Assembly: GCF_002951615.1 (NCBI RefSeq)
Contig: NZ_CP019062.1
Coordinates: 2,728,001-2,792,000, forward strand
Length of the DNA: 64,000 nucleotides
Direction of reading: 5' to 3'
From: Rahnella sikkimica
GTDB lineage: Bacteria; Pseudomonadota; Gammaproteobacteria; Enterobacterales; Enterobacteriaceae
How positions within the stretch are numbered: position 1 is the stretch's first letter; every line of letters starts with the position of its first letter. Under the pieces are notes generated by a model. It did no database searches, had not been told where the DNA came from, and saw only the letters and a list, made by a program, of their open reading frames with translations. Position numbers and translations under genes: made by a program. Below are positions 30,488 to 40,489 of this stretch, in pieces.

Positions 30488-32650
30488 TTACTCCGCGACG
30501 ACGTAGCCCATAATGCGCTTCCAGCCGACCGGTTTCTTCTCGATATAAACACCCTGCAGTTCAGGCGAGAAGCCCGGCAACAGGTTAATTCCCTCTTCCA
30601 GCGCCATGAAGTAACGTTGCACAGCGCCGCCCCACAACTCGCCCGGCACGACACACAGAACGCCCGGCGGATACGGCAACGCGCCTTCTGCGGCAATACG
30701 CCCTTCGGCTTCACCGATGGGCACCAGCTCAATGTTATCTCGGATAAACTCGTTGTGAGCGTCCTGCGCGTTCATCACCACTTTCGGGAAACTCTTCTCG
30801 CGGAACATCTCTTTTTGCAGCTCTTTCACATCAAAACTGACGTACAGGTTATGCATTTCCTGACACAGCTGACGGATGGTGTAGTTGCGGTATCTGTCTT
30901 CATTTTTACGGTAAACGGTCGGCAACACTTCGCTCAGCGGCGCGTCTTCTTCGATGTACTGTTCGAAGCGAACCAGCTCTTCCACCAGCAACTGCATTTT
31001 GGCCGGCGTTTCGGCTGGCGTCAGCAGGAACAGGATCGAGTTAAGATCGCATTTCTCCGGGACGATGCCGTTTTCACGCAGGTAGTTCGCCAAAATGGTT
31101 GCGGGAATACCGAACTCGGTATATTTCCCGCTGGACGCATCAATGCCCGGCGTGGTCAGCAGCAGCTTGCACGGATCAACAAAATACTGTTTTTCCGCGT
31201 AACCCGAGAAAGCATGCCAGCGCTCGCCCGGCACAAAATCGAAGAAACGCACATCGTTCGCCATCTCAGCCGTTTCGTGATCCTGCCAGCGCTTACCGCC
31301 CACCGTCGGCGGAACAAACGGCAGAATCATCGAACACTGATCGAGCAACATTTTGCGGGTTTCGATGCCCAGCTTCACGCACTCCATCCACATATGTTTG
31401 CCGCTGCCACCGGCATGAATACGCGCGTTGACATCAAGCGCGGCAAAAAGCGGGTAAAACGGGCTGGTCGAGGCGTGCATCATGAACGCGTTATTCAGCT
31501 TCTTATGGCTGCAATGACGCTTCTGGCCTTTGATGTGATTGTCTTTTTTATGGATCTGCGACGTCTGCGAGAACCCGGCCTGCTGCTTATGCACGGATTG
31601 CGTGACGATAATCCCCGGATCATTTTCACTGAGTTCCAGCAGCAGCGGTGAGCACTCTTTCATCATCGGGATGAATTGCTCGTAACCGACCCATGCAGAA
31701 TCAAAAAGAATGTAGTCGCACAGATGCCCGATTTTATCGACCACCTGACGTGCGTTATACACGGTGCCGTCATACGTGCCGAGCTGGATAATCGCCAGGC
31801 GGAACGGACGTTTTTCCGCGGCGCGGTGCGGCGCCACTTCTTTGATCTGCTTACGCAGATAAGCTTCATCGAAACAGGCCGCATCGATGCCGCCGATAAA
31901 ACCAAACGGGTTGCGTGCGGTTTCGAGATACACCGGCGTCGCGCCTGCCTGAAGCAGTGCGCCGTGGTGGTTAGATTTATGGTTGTTACGGTCGAACAGC
32001 ACCAGATCGTCGCGCGTCAGCAGCGCGTTGGTCACGACTTTGTTCGCCGCAGAAGTCCCGTTGAGCACAAAATAGGTTTTATCCGCGCTGAAGACTTTCG
32101 CCGCATACTTTTGCGCATCCTTCGCCGAACCTTCGTGGATCAGCAAATCGCCCAGTTTGACGTCGGCGTTACACATGTCGGAACGGAAAATGTTCGGGCC
32201 GTAAAAATCATAGAACTGACGCCCTGCCGGATGGCGACGGAAAAACTCACCGCCCTGATGCCCCGGACAGGCAAACGTCGCGTTCTCCATCTCAACATAC
32301 TTTTTCAGCGTATCGAAAAACGGCGGGAACAAGGCTTCTTCATAGGCCTGCGCAGCCGATTCAATCTGTGCGGCATAGAACGCCTGATTGACATCGGAGA
32401 GCGTAATCACGCCTTTCAGCAACGGTAAAAACTCCGGTGAAATTTGCTCCGTTCCCTGCACTGCAACAAACGCGGGGATCCCGAAGCCCAGCGTTTCTAT
32501 CTCCGCCAGCCTGCCGTGATTCAAATCCCCGACAGAAATAATGATGGCCGCCACGTCAGCATAATCGGCACGACGCAGATCGACGACCAGGCGGGACGTC
32601 TGGAGATAAGGGGCGACAGAAGCGCTTGCTGCAAGTTTTAAGTGTTTCAT
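30488..32650 (-). CDS. speC: Ornithine decarboxylase, biosynthetic
   Basis: PLP enzyme (aspartate-aminotransferase fold, group III decarboxylase) that turns ornithine into putrescine; 720 residues. The N-terminal wing domain covers about 1-110; the PLP domain contains FACPGHQGGEFF, NGTSAANK and the Schiff-base Lys in SVHKQQAGFSQTSQ near residue 355. PYPPGVLCVVPGE lies near the C-terminus. SpeC rather than inducible SpeF is chosen because mltC and tRNA-Phe flank it as in E. coli and no potE follows. Both polyamine entry enzymes, SpeA and SpeC, are therefore in this window. Confidence 0.93.
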   Translation of the reverse strand: MKHLKLAASASVAPYLQTSRLVVDLRRADYADVAAIIISVGDLNHGRLAEIETLGFGIPAFVAVQGTEQISPEFLPLLKGVITLSDVNQAFYAAQIESAAQAYEEALFPPFFDTLKKYVEMENATFACPGHQGGEFFRRHPAGRQFYDFYGPNIFRSDMCNADVKLGDLLIHEGSAKDAQKYAAKVFSADKTYFVLNGTSAANKVVTNALLTRDDLVLFDRNNHKSNHHGALLQAGATPVYLETARNPFGFIGGIDAACFDEAYLRKQIKEVAPHRAAEKRPFRLAIIQLGTYDGTVYNARQVVDKIGHLCDYILFDSAWVGYEQFIPMMKECSPLLLELSENDPGIIVTQSVHKQQAGFSQTSQIHKKDNHIKGQKRHCSHKKLNNAFMMHASTSPFYPLFAALDVNARIHAGGSGKHMWMECVKLGIETRKMLLDQCSMILPFVPPTVGGKRWQDHETAEMANDVRFFDFVPGERWHAFSGYAEKQYFVDPCKLLLTTPGIDASSGKYTEFGIPATILANYLRENGIVPEKCDLNSILFLLTPAETPAKMQLLVEELVRFEQYIEEDAPLSEVLPTVYRKNEDRYRNYTIRQLCQEMHNLYVSFDVKELQKEMFREKSFPKVVMNAQDAHNEFIRDNIELVPIGEAEGRIAAEGALPYPPGVLCVVPGELWGGAVQRYFMALEEGINLLPGFSPELQGVYIEKKPVGWKRIMGYVVAE

Positions 32651-33290
32651 TCAGACTCTCAAACGGTTAAGTAAGAGGGTGTGCCACAGGGCACGGCAAT
32701 GAGCTGGTTCTTACGTCTAAAAAGGGTTAGTGCGCAGAGTCCAGCCCGGCAAATGACGTTGGCCTGGGCGCGATGTCGAGTGTGATGAAACCATGCCGAG
32801 GGGCAAAGTGGTAACAAATCGACGTTCAGGCCCGGCCACGTCTGATAGACAACAGTAAAATCAGAAGTGCACTCTGTTTTTACTCATATCTAACAGCAGG
32901 CAAACGGTAGCCTTACCGCATGAAAGGATCTGCAAAAGGAGGAAAACTGAAATCATGGTGTTTACAGCACCCGGAGATCATCATCAGATTTTTTTTGCAC
33001 TTACGAAAAGCGCGATGTGATAAACCAGCCATGCCGCAACCCTCTTGAGCTGTCGCGTGAAAACGGGATCAGAGTTGTTTAATAAATCGGCGCAATAATG
33101 GCATCTTTTATTCCCCTGTTCAACCCTGAACATTGCGGGAAATTCTTACAGAATGCGACACCACAAAACGCGAAAATTTGCCCCATCACGCCCTGTATTG
33201 GCAGGCGCTTTCCCGGTATCGTAAGTTAAATCGCCAAAATGCCGTAAAAAGCATCAGTCGGGTGACGAACCCCACCGAAGTGACAAAAAG
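32651..33290. other. speC upstream region without a supported gene
   Basis: About 640 nt between divergent speC and the tRNA gene. It should contain the speC promoter and a long leader. Short minus-strand ORFs exist (for example 32 codons ending at the TGA near 32865, and 25 codons ending near 32730), but none has a clear ribosome-binding site or resembles the SpeFL ornithine-sensing peptide. Confidence 0.4.
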
Positions 33291-33293
33291 CCG

Positions 33294-33322
33294 TTGACGA
33301 CACATGCCCAATACGGTTTAAT
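33294..33322 (+). promoter_or_regulatory. Promoter of tRNA-Phe
   Basis: TTGACG at 33294-33299 and TTTAAT at 33317-33322, 17 nt apart, followed by a GC-rich discriminator (GCGCCCCG) typical of stringently controlled stable RNA promoters. Confidence 0.7.
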
Positions 33323-33332
33323 GCGCCCCGTT

Positions 33333-33408
33333 GCCCGGATAGCTCAGTCGGTAGAGCAAGGGATTGAAAATCCCTGTGTCCTTGGTTCGATTCCGAGTCC
33401 GGGCACCA
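33333..33408 (+). tRNA. pheV: tRNA-Phe (GAA)
   Basis: A 76-nt tRNA with encoded CCA. The acceptor stem GCCCGGA pairs with TCCGGGC, the D arm is GCTCAGTCGGTAGAGC, the anticodon loop is centred on GAA, and the T arm has GGTTCGATTCC. Its position next to speC matches E. coli pheV, a known integration site for islands. No direct repeat of the tRNA 3' end was seen downstream in this window. Confidence 0.97.
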
Positions 33409-33506
33409 AATTTAAAGAAACCAGCTTAACAGCTGGTTTTTTGCTTTCTGTCCTTTCTGTTTTTCTGGTTACGCGGGATCTTCCTTCAATCTCCGGTGAT
33501 ATCTCA

Positions 33507-33839
33507 ATGAACGCTGTCTGTTATGTCCTGCTGATTCTGGCAGTCGGTGTCAGTCTCATCTCTCCTTATTCTGTCTGGGTTGGCTTAATGCTGATCAACG
33601 TGCTGACGTTGCTGATTTATGGTGCCGACAAGCTTGCCGCCCGCAAAAGTTGGCGGAGGATACCGGAAAACACATTACTGCTGTTCGGGCTGCTCGGAGG
33701 CTGGATTGGCGCACTGGCGGGTCAGCAAATTTTCCGGCATAAAACGCAGAAGCAGCCCTTCAGAACGAGATTTATGCTCAGTATCGCGGCCAACATCGCT
33801 GCTGTTTTACTGGCATTCTGGCTGGGATACGGACGGTAA
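33507..33839 (+). CDS. DUF1294 small membrane protein
   Basis: Integral membrane protein of 110 residues from ATG at 33507 (MNAVCYVLLILAVGV); the open frame from 33294 runs through the tRNA and is not real upstream. Three or four hydrophobic helices surround the DUF1294 core: YGADKLAARKSWRRIPENTLL, then GGWIGALAGQQIFRHKTQKQPFR. Function unknown. In some proteins this domain is fused to a cold-shock domain, which is absent here. It ends at a strong terminator. Confidence 0.85.
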   Translation: MNAVCYVLLILAVGVSLISPYSVWVGLMLINVLTLLIYGADKLAARKSWRRIPENTLLLFGLLGGWIGALAGQQIFRHKTQKQPFRTRFMLSIAANIAAVLLAFWLGYGR

Positions 33840-33850
33840 AAAACGGGCAA

Positions 33851-33890
33851 AAAAAAGCCGGAGAATGTCAGCGCATTCTCCGGCTTTTTT
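33851..33890. terminator. Bidirectional terminator between DUF1294 gene and the polysaccharide operon
   Basis: Long stem AAAAAAGCCGGAGAATG with its partner CATTCTCCGGCTTTTTT and a 6-nt loop. It closes both the DUF1294 gene and the 18-kb minus-strand operon. Confidence 0.9.
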
Positions 33891-33916
33891 ATACATCTCA
33901 AAAACAGCGGCTGGCG

Positions 33917-35002
33917 TTATCCGTACAATTTCAGCCGCGCAGCCTTCTTCGCGCAGGCAAGATCCGCCTGAACCATCTCAATGACCATATCCTGTAACGA
34001 CGTTTCCGGTGCCCAGCCGAGTTTACGACGCGCCTTGGTCGGATTTGCGCTAACTTCACACGCTTCGGCAGGCCGGATATAACGGGGATCGACCGCAACA
34101 ACCACATCCCCCACTTTAAGGGCAGCCGCGACCGGGCTGATAATCGCGGTAATAATTCCCCGTTCTTCCACGCCTTTGCCGGTAAAGCGCAGCTTAATCC
34201 CCAGCTCCAGCGCAGCGAACGTCACAAACTGACGGACGGTATATTGCACGCCGGTGGCCACCACAAAATCCTCCGGGCTATCCTGCTGCAACATCAGCCA
34301 CTGCATTTTGACGTAATCCCTGGCATGGCCCCAGTCACGCAGCGCATTCAGATTTCCCAGATGCAGGCACTTCTCCAGCCCCTGCGTAATGTTAGCCAGA
34401 CTTCGGGTGATTTTACGCGTGACAAAGTTCTCGCTGCGACGCGGTGATTCATGATTAAAAAGAATACCGCTGCATGCATATAACCCGAACGTCTCGCGAT
34501 AATTCACAATGGCCCAGAAATCAGAAATAGCGCTCGCGTACCAGGAAGGATAAATATTCAGACTGACCATTTCATTAATCGCAATGCCATTCACCAGGCC
34601 GCATAACGCCGAAGGCGATGCATGGTAATAACGCGTCTTCGTTTCCAGCCCGAGAACACGAATAGCCTCGAGCACTTTTAAAGCGCTGAATTCTCCCGTA
34701 GAAAACAGTTCATCCCCAAGGTCAGAAGATTCAGGCGACTGACCGGTTCCCCCCAAATTATAAACTTCGTCTGGCCGGATAATGGCGAGCAAATCGCGTG
34801 CCGTTCCCGTACTGATATCAGCATGGGCATAAATATGAAGATCAGAGGATTTATCGTGAAAATTACTGCCCGCATTACCGGCATTAAGCTGAACAACATT
34901 CCCGCCGATACCGTGAACAGTATAACCTTTCTTTAATAATAGCTCGGCAAGATAAGAACCATCCTGCCCGGTTATAGGGGTAATCAGTGCGACTTTAGAC
35001 AT
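33917..35002 (-). CDS. GDP-mannose 4,6-dehydratase homologue, predicted catalytically inactive
   Basis: Short-chain dehydrogenase/reductase-fold protein of 361 residues, clearly homologous to Gmd along its whole length, with strong conservation in the second half (GILFNHESPRR, NFVTRKITRSLANI, LRDWGHARDYVKMQW, ATGVQYTVRQF, VAVDPRYIRPAE). The functional sites are altered. The glycine loop GVTGQDG reads PITGQDG; the NADP-phosphate-binding KRR segment reads GGN; NLGAMSHV reads NLGGTGQS. The catalytic STSELYG reads SPSALCG (Thr to Pro130, Glu to Ala132), and the YxxxK Lys is Ile159 while the Tyr is kept. No frameshift explains these changes. Last gene of the operon; no fcl (fucose synthase) is present. 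A regulatory or structural role is possible. Confidence 0.85.
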   Translation of the reverse strand: MSKVALITPITGQDGSYLAELLLKKGYTVHGIGGNVVQLNAGNAGSNFHDKSSDLHIYAHADISTGTARDLLAIIRPDEVYNLGGTGQSPESSDLGDELFSTGEFSALKVLEAIRVLGLETKTRYYHASPSALCGLVNGIAINEMVSLNIYPSWYASAISDFWAIVNYRETFGLYACSGILFNHESPRRSENFVTRKITRSLANITQGLEKCLHLGNLNALRDWGHARDYVKMQWLMLQQDSPEDFVVATGVQYTVRQFVTFAALELGIKLRFTGKGVEERGIITAIISPVAAALKVGDVVVAVDPRYIRPAEACEVSANPTKARRKLGWAPETSLQDMVIEMVQADLACAKKAARLKLYG

Positions 35003-35146
35003 ATAAGATCCTTTGATTACAATTTAATAAACACATCAAGGCTGATGCCCGATTATAATCGTAAGGTTATTCACCAACAGAGGAATAGCGAACCAGAGAT
35101 AAGATGCAGAACCCGGTAATAAATAGCATTAATCAGTTCGTAAGAA

Positions 35147-36301
35147 TTAATAAATGACTTTCTTACTTTCATTAAACGCCAGCCATTTTGTTTTAATATA
35201 TTCGTCTAACTCATTGTGAAAACGTTCTTCAGAAAACCGCAATGCATTGTTGCGGCAATTTACCGGCAGGAACGAATCTTGTATGGCCTCAAAATGCAAA
35301 ACAGCGCGCAGCACTGAGTCTGCCGTTTGCTCAGCAAAGAAAATACCGGTCGGATTGGTTTCCCCATAAGGACGGATCGACTCCAGCACACCGCCTTTAC
35401 CAAAGGCGATAACCGGCGTTCCGCAAGCCTGTGCTTCAACCGGCGTAATGCCAAAATCCTCTTCGGCAGCAAATACGAAGGCCTTAGCGCGACGCATATG
35501 ATCCTGCATGACCTCGTCAGGCTGATACCCCAGGATCTGAACATTTTTGCCCGCCCTCGCCTTTATTTTGGCCATCTCAGAACCGTCACCAATGACCACC
35601 AGCTTTTTGTCCGGCATCAGGTTAAAAGCGTCCACAATGATGTCGATGCGTTTGTAGGGTACCATCCGGGATGCGGTAAAATAAAAATCCTCTTTATTCT
35701 CCTGCAACGTAAAGCGATCCACACTCACCGGCGGGTAAATAACATCGGCGTCGCGCCCGTAGACTTTTTTAATTCTTCGCGCAATGAAATGTGAATTCGC
35801 AATAAAATGATCCACACCGTTTGCTGTACGGTAATCCCAGATTCGTATTTTGTGCAAAAACCAGCGGGCAAGTTTACCCTTAAGCCCTTTATTTAATCCC
35901 GCTTCTCTGAGGTACTGATGCTGAAAATCCCAGGCATAACGTATCGGAGAATGTACATAACTGATGTGCAGCTGATCGGGCCCCGTGAGAACCCCTTTCG
36001 CCACGGCATGACTGCTGGAAAGAATAATATTATGTTTTGTCACATCAAGCTGCTCAATAGCTAAAGGCATCAGCGGCAAATATTGCTGATACTTTTTTTT
36101 TGCAAACGGCAGGCGTTGAATAAATGAAGTCGTGACATCTTTACCGTAAAATTGTTTCCTGGATTCATCAGAAAGAAAATCAACAACTGAGTAAAGTTCG
36201 GATTCAGGGTAAAGTTTTATAAATTCTGCAATAACCTTTTCTGCTCCGGCAAAAGTCACCAACCAGTCAGCGACAATCCCAACACTCACTTCATGTGACA
36301 T
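35147..36301 (-). CDS. Glycosyltransferase family 4, possibly mannosyl
   Basis: GT-B-fold glycosyltransferase of 384 residues. The C-terminal GT4 domain has the nucleotide-sugar site: YFTASRMVPYKRIDIIVDAF, then LVVIGDGSEM and EEDFGITPVEAQACGTPVIAFGKGG with the Glu-x7-Glu motif. The N-terminal half has GIVADWLVTFAGAEKV and YVHSPIRYAWD. It resembles proteins annotated as mannosyltransferases in enterobacterial O-antigen loci. With manC and manB next to it, GDP-mannose is the likely donor. That donor is inferred from context. Confidence 0.85.
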   Translation of the reverse strand: MSHEVSVGIVADWLVTFAGAEKVIAEFIKLYPESELYSVVDFLSDESRKQFYGKDVTTSFIQRLPFAKKKYQQYLPLMPLAIEQLDVTKHNIILSSSHAVAKGVLTGPDQLHISYVHSPIRYAWDFQHQYLREAGLNKGLKGKLARWFLHKIRIWDYRTANGVDHFIANSHFIARRIKKVYGRDADVIYPPVSVDRFTLQENKEDFYFTASRMVPYKRIDIIVDAFNLMPDKKLVVIGDGSEMAKIKARAGKNVQILGYQPDEVMQDHMRRAKAFVFAAEEDFGITPVEAQACGTPVIAFGKGGVLESIRPYGETNPTGIFFAEQTADSVLRAVLHFEAIQDSFLPVNCRNNALRFSEERFHNELDEYIKTKWLAFNESKKVIY

Positions 36302-36447
36302 TATCAGAACCTCATAAATTATTATTTTGATATGATGATTAAATTATTCGAATAAGAGAAAACGTGAAGCCTTCCGAATGATAAAAGTGAGTAACACGGA
36401 CCCAACAGTGAGCGGTTATTACTCACCTGAAATTTACTGATAAGAAA

Positions 36448-37829
36448 TTACATACTGCGGAGAATAGAAAGTATTCTTCTGGTCTGCTCCTGCATCAGTT
36501 TTGAATTCGCTCTGGATTCCACATTCAGGCGCACGACCGGTTCAGTATTTGAGCTGCGAAGATTAAAACGCCACTCGTCAAACTCAAGGCTGATACCGTC
36601 AGTATGATCCACATTAATGGCTTCATCTTCATAAACCGCCAGTACGCGTGCGATAGATTCTTTTGGTTGGTGCAGGAAGCTGTTTATTTCACCCGATGCC
36701 GGGTAAGCAACAATGCGGTCATTAATCAGTTGCCTCAGGGATTGCCCTTTCAGATGCAATAACTCGGCAACCAGCAACCACGGGATCATCCCGCTGTCAC
36801 AATAATAAAAATCCCGGAAATAGTGATGCGCACTCATCTCACCACCGTAAACCGCATTCTCCAGACGCATACGTTCTTTAATAAAGGCGTGTCCCGTTTT
36901 GGACATCACGGGGATCCCCCCGCACCGTTCACAATATCAATGGTATTCCAGCTTAAACGCGGGTCATGGATAATGCGGGATTGCGGGTATTTCTCAAGGA
37001 AAGCCTCTGCCAGTAACCCGACAATATAATAACCTTCGATGAAATTACCCTGGTCATCAAACAGGAAACACCGGTCGAAATCACCGTCAAAAGCAATCCC
37101 CATATCGGCGTTGTGTTTGATAATCGCATCGGTGGTGTCCTGACGACATTCCGGTAACAGCGGATTCGGGATCCCGTTAGGGAAAGTGCCGTCTGGCTGA
37201 TGATGAACCTTGATGAACTCAACCGGCGCACCCGCCTGTTTGAATCGCGCTTCAATGCCATCAATAACATGCCCGGCAGCGCCATTCCCTGAGTTGATGA
37301 CCAGCTTCAGCGGACGGGTGAAATTAGTTAAATCGACATAGCTGAGTAATTTATCGATATACGCTTCTAAAACAGAAGCCTGCTCGTATTTCCCGCGCTG
37401 CTCAGGGTCAGCGGGCGAAAAGTTATTCTCTTCTGCCAGCCGTTGTATTTCCCCAAGCCCCGTATCTCCGCTTATTGGTTTAGATTCTTCACGAACCAGC
37501 TTCATGCCATTATAATTCATCGGATTATGGCTGGCCGTCACTTCTATTCCGCCATCCAGTGCCAGATACGACGTCGCGAAATAGATTTCTTCCGTTCCGG
37601 TCACACCAATATCCACAACGTCCGTGCCGGAATCCTGCAACCCTCTCGCCAGCGCAAGTTTTAACGCTTCGCTGGTTAAACGAATATCTCCACCTAATAC
37701 CATTTTTTTTGGCTTTAAATATTCACCGTAAGCCCGACCAATCCGGTAAGCGATATCTTCATTAAGTTCAACGCCCAGTTCACCGCGAATATCGTAAGCT
37801 TTAAAGCAGGTCAATTTATCTGACATCAT
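36448..37829 (-). pseudogene. manB: Phosphomannomutase, frameshifted in a G6 tract
   Basis: ManB/CpsG converts mannose 6-phosphate to mannose 1-phosphate. The gene is in two frames. The 5' part (307 codons, from [19 protein letters not shown] to a TGA at 36906) contains the phosphoserine loop [12 protein letters not shown] and the metal loop [11 protein letters not shown]. The 3' part, read from about 36909 to 36448, begins [13 protein letters not shown] and contains [12 protein letters not shown] and the phosphate-binding [12 protein letters not shown]. Seven G instead of six at 36916-36921 would give the unbroken sequence [14 protein letters not shown], matching E. coli CpsG. So this is either a one-base loss, a phase-variable tract in the off state or a read error; both halves are otherwise intact. 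Confidence 0.88.
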
Positions 37830-37840
37830 TCATCCCCAAA

Positions 37841-39262
37841 TTAACAACGACCATAGTGGTCTTGTGTACGGACAATATCGTCATCCTCCAGATAGGAGCC
37901 TGACTGTATTTCCAGAAGTTCGAGCGGGATCTTGCCGGGGTTCTCCAGCCTGTGCTGTGCCCCGATAGGAATAAACGTTGACTGGTTTTCGGTCAGAAGG
38001 AAGTTTTCATCATTAATGGTGACTCTGGCCGTGCCTGAAAGAATGACCCAATGCTCGGCACGGTGATGATGCATTTGCAGGGAGAACTGCCCGCCAGGTT
38101 TAACCGTTATACGGTTAACGTGATATCTCGGCGTATTAACCACAATATCGTTTCTGCCCCACGGGCGATAAGACTCGCGATGTAAACGATATTCCCGGCG
38201 CTGAGTACTCTTTAAATATTCAACAACTTTCTTAACGTCCTGTACCTGGGATTTATCAATCACTAAGACGGCATCCTTGGTATTGACAATCACCAGATTT
38301 TCAACGCCAATTGCTGCGACAAGTTTTTCGTCGGTATTGATATAACAGTTCTCTGCATTGTGAGTAAAAACATCGCCGGTTACGGCATTCCCTTCGGTAT
38401 TTTTATTATTCACATCCCACAATGCGGCCCATGAACCGATATCATTCCAGCCAGCATCTAACGGAACCACAATGGCATCGGTCGTTTTTTCCATGACCGC
38501 ATAATCCACAGACTCATCCGGACAGGCAGAAAACGATTCCTTATCGACGCGGATAAAATTCTGTTGCGCATCAGGTTCGAGGGTTTCGATAGCTTTCAGG
38601 CAGGCTTGCAGAATATCGGGCCGGAAGGTGGCCATTTCTTCGAGGAAACGTTTTGCCCGGAACAGGAACATCCCGCTGTTCCAGTAGTATTCCCCGGTCT
38701 CGAGATATTGCATTGCCGTCGGTAAATTAGGTTTCTCAACAAAACGTTGCACACGAAAAACAGATTCCGCGTTACTGCTCAGTTCCATTCCGCGCTGGAT
38801 ATACCCATATCCGGTTTCAGGGCCAGTCGGCACTATACCGAACGTCACCAGCTTCCCCTGCTCCGCAAACGGAATGGCACTTTGCACCGCCTGGTGAAAG
38901 GCTTCCGTATTTTCAATAACATGGTCAGCCGCCAGAACCAATAATAAAGGATCGCTGTTTTCATCGATTGCGCTGAGTGCCGCCAGCGTAATCGCCGGCG
39001 CGGTATTACGCCCGACAGGTTCCAGAATAATATTTTTCGAAAGCCGGTTTATCTGCCGTAACTGTTCAGCAACCAAAAACCGATGCTCTTCATTACAAAT
39101 AACCAAAGGTTCAGAAGCCCCTAAACCCTTTAATCGGGTTACAGTTTCCTGCAACATAGATTGCTCGCCATGCAGGCGAAGAAATTGTTTAGGATAAAGT
39201 TCACGAGACATTGGCCATAAACGACTGCCGGTTCCACCGGCCATAATGACGGGAAGGATCAT
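37841..39262 (-). CDS. manC: Mannose-1-phosphate guanylyltransferase
   Basis: Makes GDP-mannose from mannose 1-phosphate and GTP; 473 residues of the ManC/CpsB type, with nucleotidyltransferase and C-terminal cupin (PMI-like) parts. The signature [21 protein letters not shown] is at the N-terminus, and FVEKP and NSGMFLFRA follow. The cupin contains [17 protein letters not shown] near residue 400. It lies directly before manB, 11 nt apart, as in colanic-acid type loci. Confidence 0.94.
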   Translation of the reverse strand: MILPVIMAGGTGSRLWPMSRELYPKQFLRLHGEQSMLQETVTRLKGLGASEPLVICNEEHRFLVAEQLRQINRLSKNIILEPVGRNTAPAITLAALSAIDENSDPLLLVLAADHVIENTEAFHQAVQSAIPFAEQGKLVTFGIVPTGPETGYGYIQRGMELSSNAESVFRVQRFVEKPNLPTAMQYLETGEYYWNSGMFLFRAKRFLEEMATFRPDILQACLKAIETLEPDAQQNFIRVDKESFSACPDESVDYAVMEKTTDAIVVPLDAGWNDIGSWAALWDVNNKNTEGNAVTGDVFTHNAENCYINTDEKLVAAIGVENLVIVNTKDAVLVIDKSQVQDVKKVVEYLKSTQRREYRLHRESYRPWGRNDIVVNTPRYHVNRITVKPGGQFSLQMHHHRAEHWVILSGTARVTINDENFLLTENQSTFIPIGAQHRLENPGKIPLELLEIQSGSYLEDDDIVRTQDHYGRC

Positions 39263-39420
39263 AGATACCCTCTTAAGTTAATTTAAACTACTTCTTAATA
39301 TTCAATGTTGATTTTTAATAACCAACATCAATTCATTTTTAAATTCAATAAAACGTTACTAATTTTAAAAAAACAGAACCATGTCAAGAGAGTTTATCTA
39401 TTCACTTACAGGCACCGGAA

Positions 39421-39450
39421 AAGTAGAAGTAGAAGTAGAAGTAGAAGTAG
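39421..39450. repeat. Hexanucleotide microsatellite, five copies
   Basis: Five perfect tandem copies of AAGTAG in the 211-nt gap between the acyltransferase stop and the manC start. Copy-number change here would alter spacing in front of manC without touching a reading frame. Confidence 0.85.
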
Positions 39451-39473
39451 AAAAGCGATCAAATCTTGGTCAA

Positions 39474-40453
39474 TTAAAAAAGAAAGTACAACTTCCTTCT
39501 TAGCTTAAAAATAACAAAAGAAATAAAAGCTGAAACAGCAACAGTCAGCAGATAGGTCTCTACAATTGGAAGCTCTTCATAACGCTGAATAAAATATATG
39601 ACATAAGGATGTACAAAGTAGATTGCAGTACTTATCAGAGCAATATTTTTGGATTGGAAACTATTAAAATACAATCTATTATTTTTCATGAGGATGATGA
39701 AAATCATAGGGCAAAACGCAAGCAAGGAAATAATAAAATCAATATGATATGACAAAACGGAAAAAATGAATTTTTTCGTAAGATACAGTTCTAAAACCAA
39801 GATGAACGCAGACATAATCAATACGAATAAAACCATAGTTCTATTTACTTTACTAATCACATCATGTTTTGCGATAAAATACCCTAAAAACATCATGGGT
39901 AACCCGAAGAATAATCCATTACGGAATATCCAATACTGAGAGAATACCTTAAAATAGAAACCGTCAATACTCAGAAATATTCTAGCATATTGCAAAAACC
40001 ATCCTGTCAGATAAAGAAATGCACAGAACATCAATGTGTATCGACTATCCCTCAAATAAAAAAGCCCTGCCCCCCCAATATCATCGCAGAAACATACCAT
40101 AAGTGGTGGTATCCAAAAATTATTTCTGAAGCAAACACAACTAACTTTTGACCACTCATACCATCAAACGGAAAATAGAGCGGCAAATAAATAATCTGCC
40201 ATGACATGAAAAGAACAACAGCTCGTCTTAGCCAAATCTTGAAACTAGCTACATCGGTAACATTTTTCTCAAAAAAGTAACCATTAATGATGAAAAATAT
40301 TGGAACAGCTATTCTGAAAAATCCATCGACCGTAAAAAAGTTCAAAACAGGATTGTCTGAAAAAACATTTACATGAATTGCAACTACCATCAAAATAAGT
40401 ATTAACCTGAAAATATCAGCTGCCTGATTTCTTTCTTTTAAAGTATGAGACAT
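39474..40453 (-). pseudogene. Acyltransferase-3 family membrane protein, frameshifted in a G7 tract
   Basis: Multi-pass inner-membrane O-acyltransferase. The 5' part runs from ATG at 40453 (MSHTLKERNQAADIFR; AGGTGA upstream) to a stop at 40052 and includes the family Arg and His (DIFRLILILMVVAIHVN). The 3' part, in the next frame, covers the remaining membrane helices to 39474. One more G in the G7 at 40070-40076 would make LGGAGLFYLRDSRYTL continuous; the present reading ends GGQGFFI. Repaired length is about 326 residues, usual for the family. It likely adds acetyl or another acyl group to the repeat unit; the substrate is not known. Either phase-variable, broken, or a homopolymer read error. 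Confidence 0.8.
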
Positions 40454-40489
40454 CAATTTTCACCTAAGTTATACGTCCATAAGAACCAC

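Noticed and set aside
30419..31651. 410-codon plus-strand ORF opposite speC
   Set aside because: Starts inside a terminator hairpin and mirrors speC; not a gene.
32730..32990. Short minus-strand ORFs upstream of speC as an ornithine-sensing leader
   Set aside because: No clear ribosome-binding sites and no resemblance to SpeFL; the leader idea could not be supported.
33385..33408. tRNA-Phe 3' end as attachment site of an island containing the polysaccharide locus
   Set aside because: No second copy of the tRNA 3' end and no integrase gene seen in the window; the locus is not bounded like an integrative element here.
34690..34800. Compensating frameshifts as the cause of the altered Gmd loop
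   Set aside because: The other frames across this stretch do not encode the canonical Gmd sequence, so the substitutions are genuine in the sequence given.
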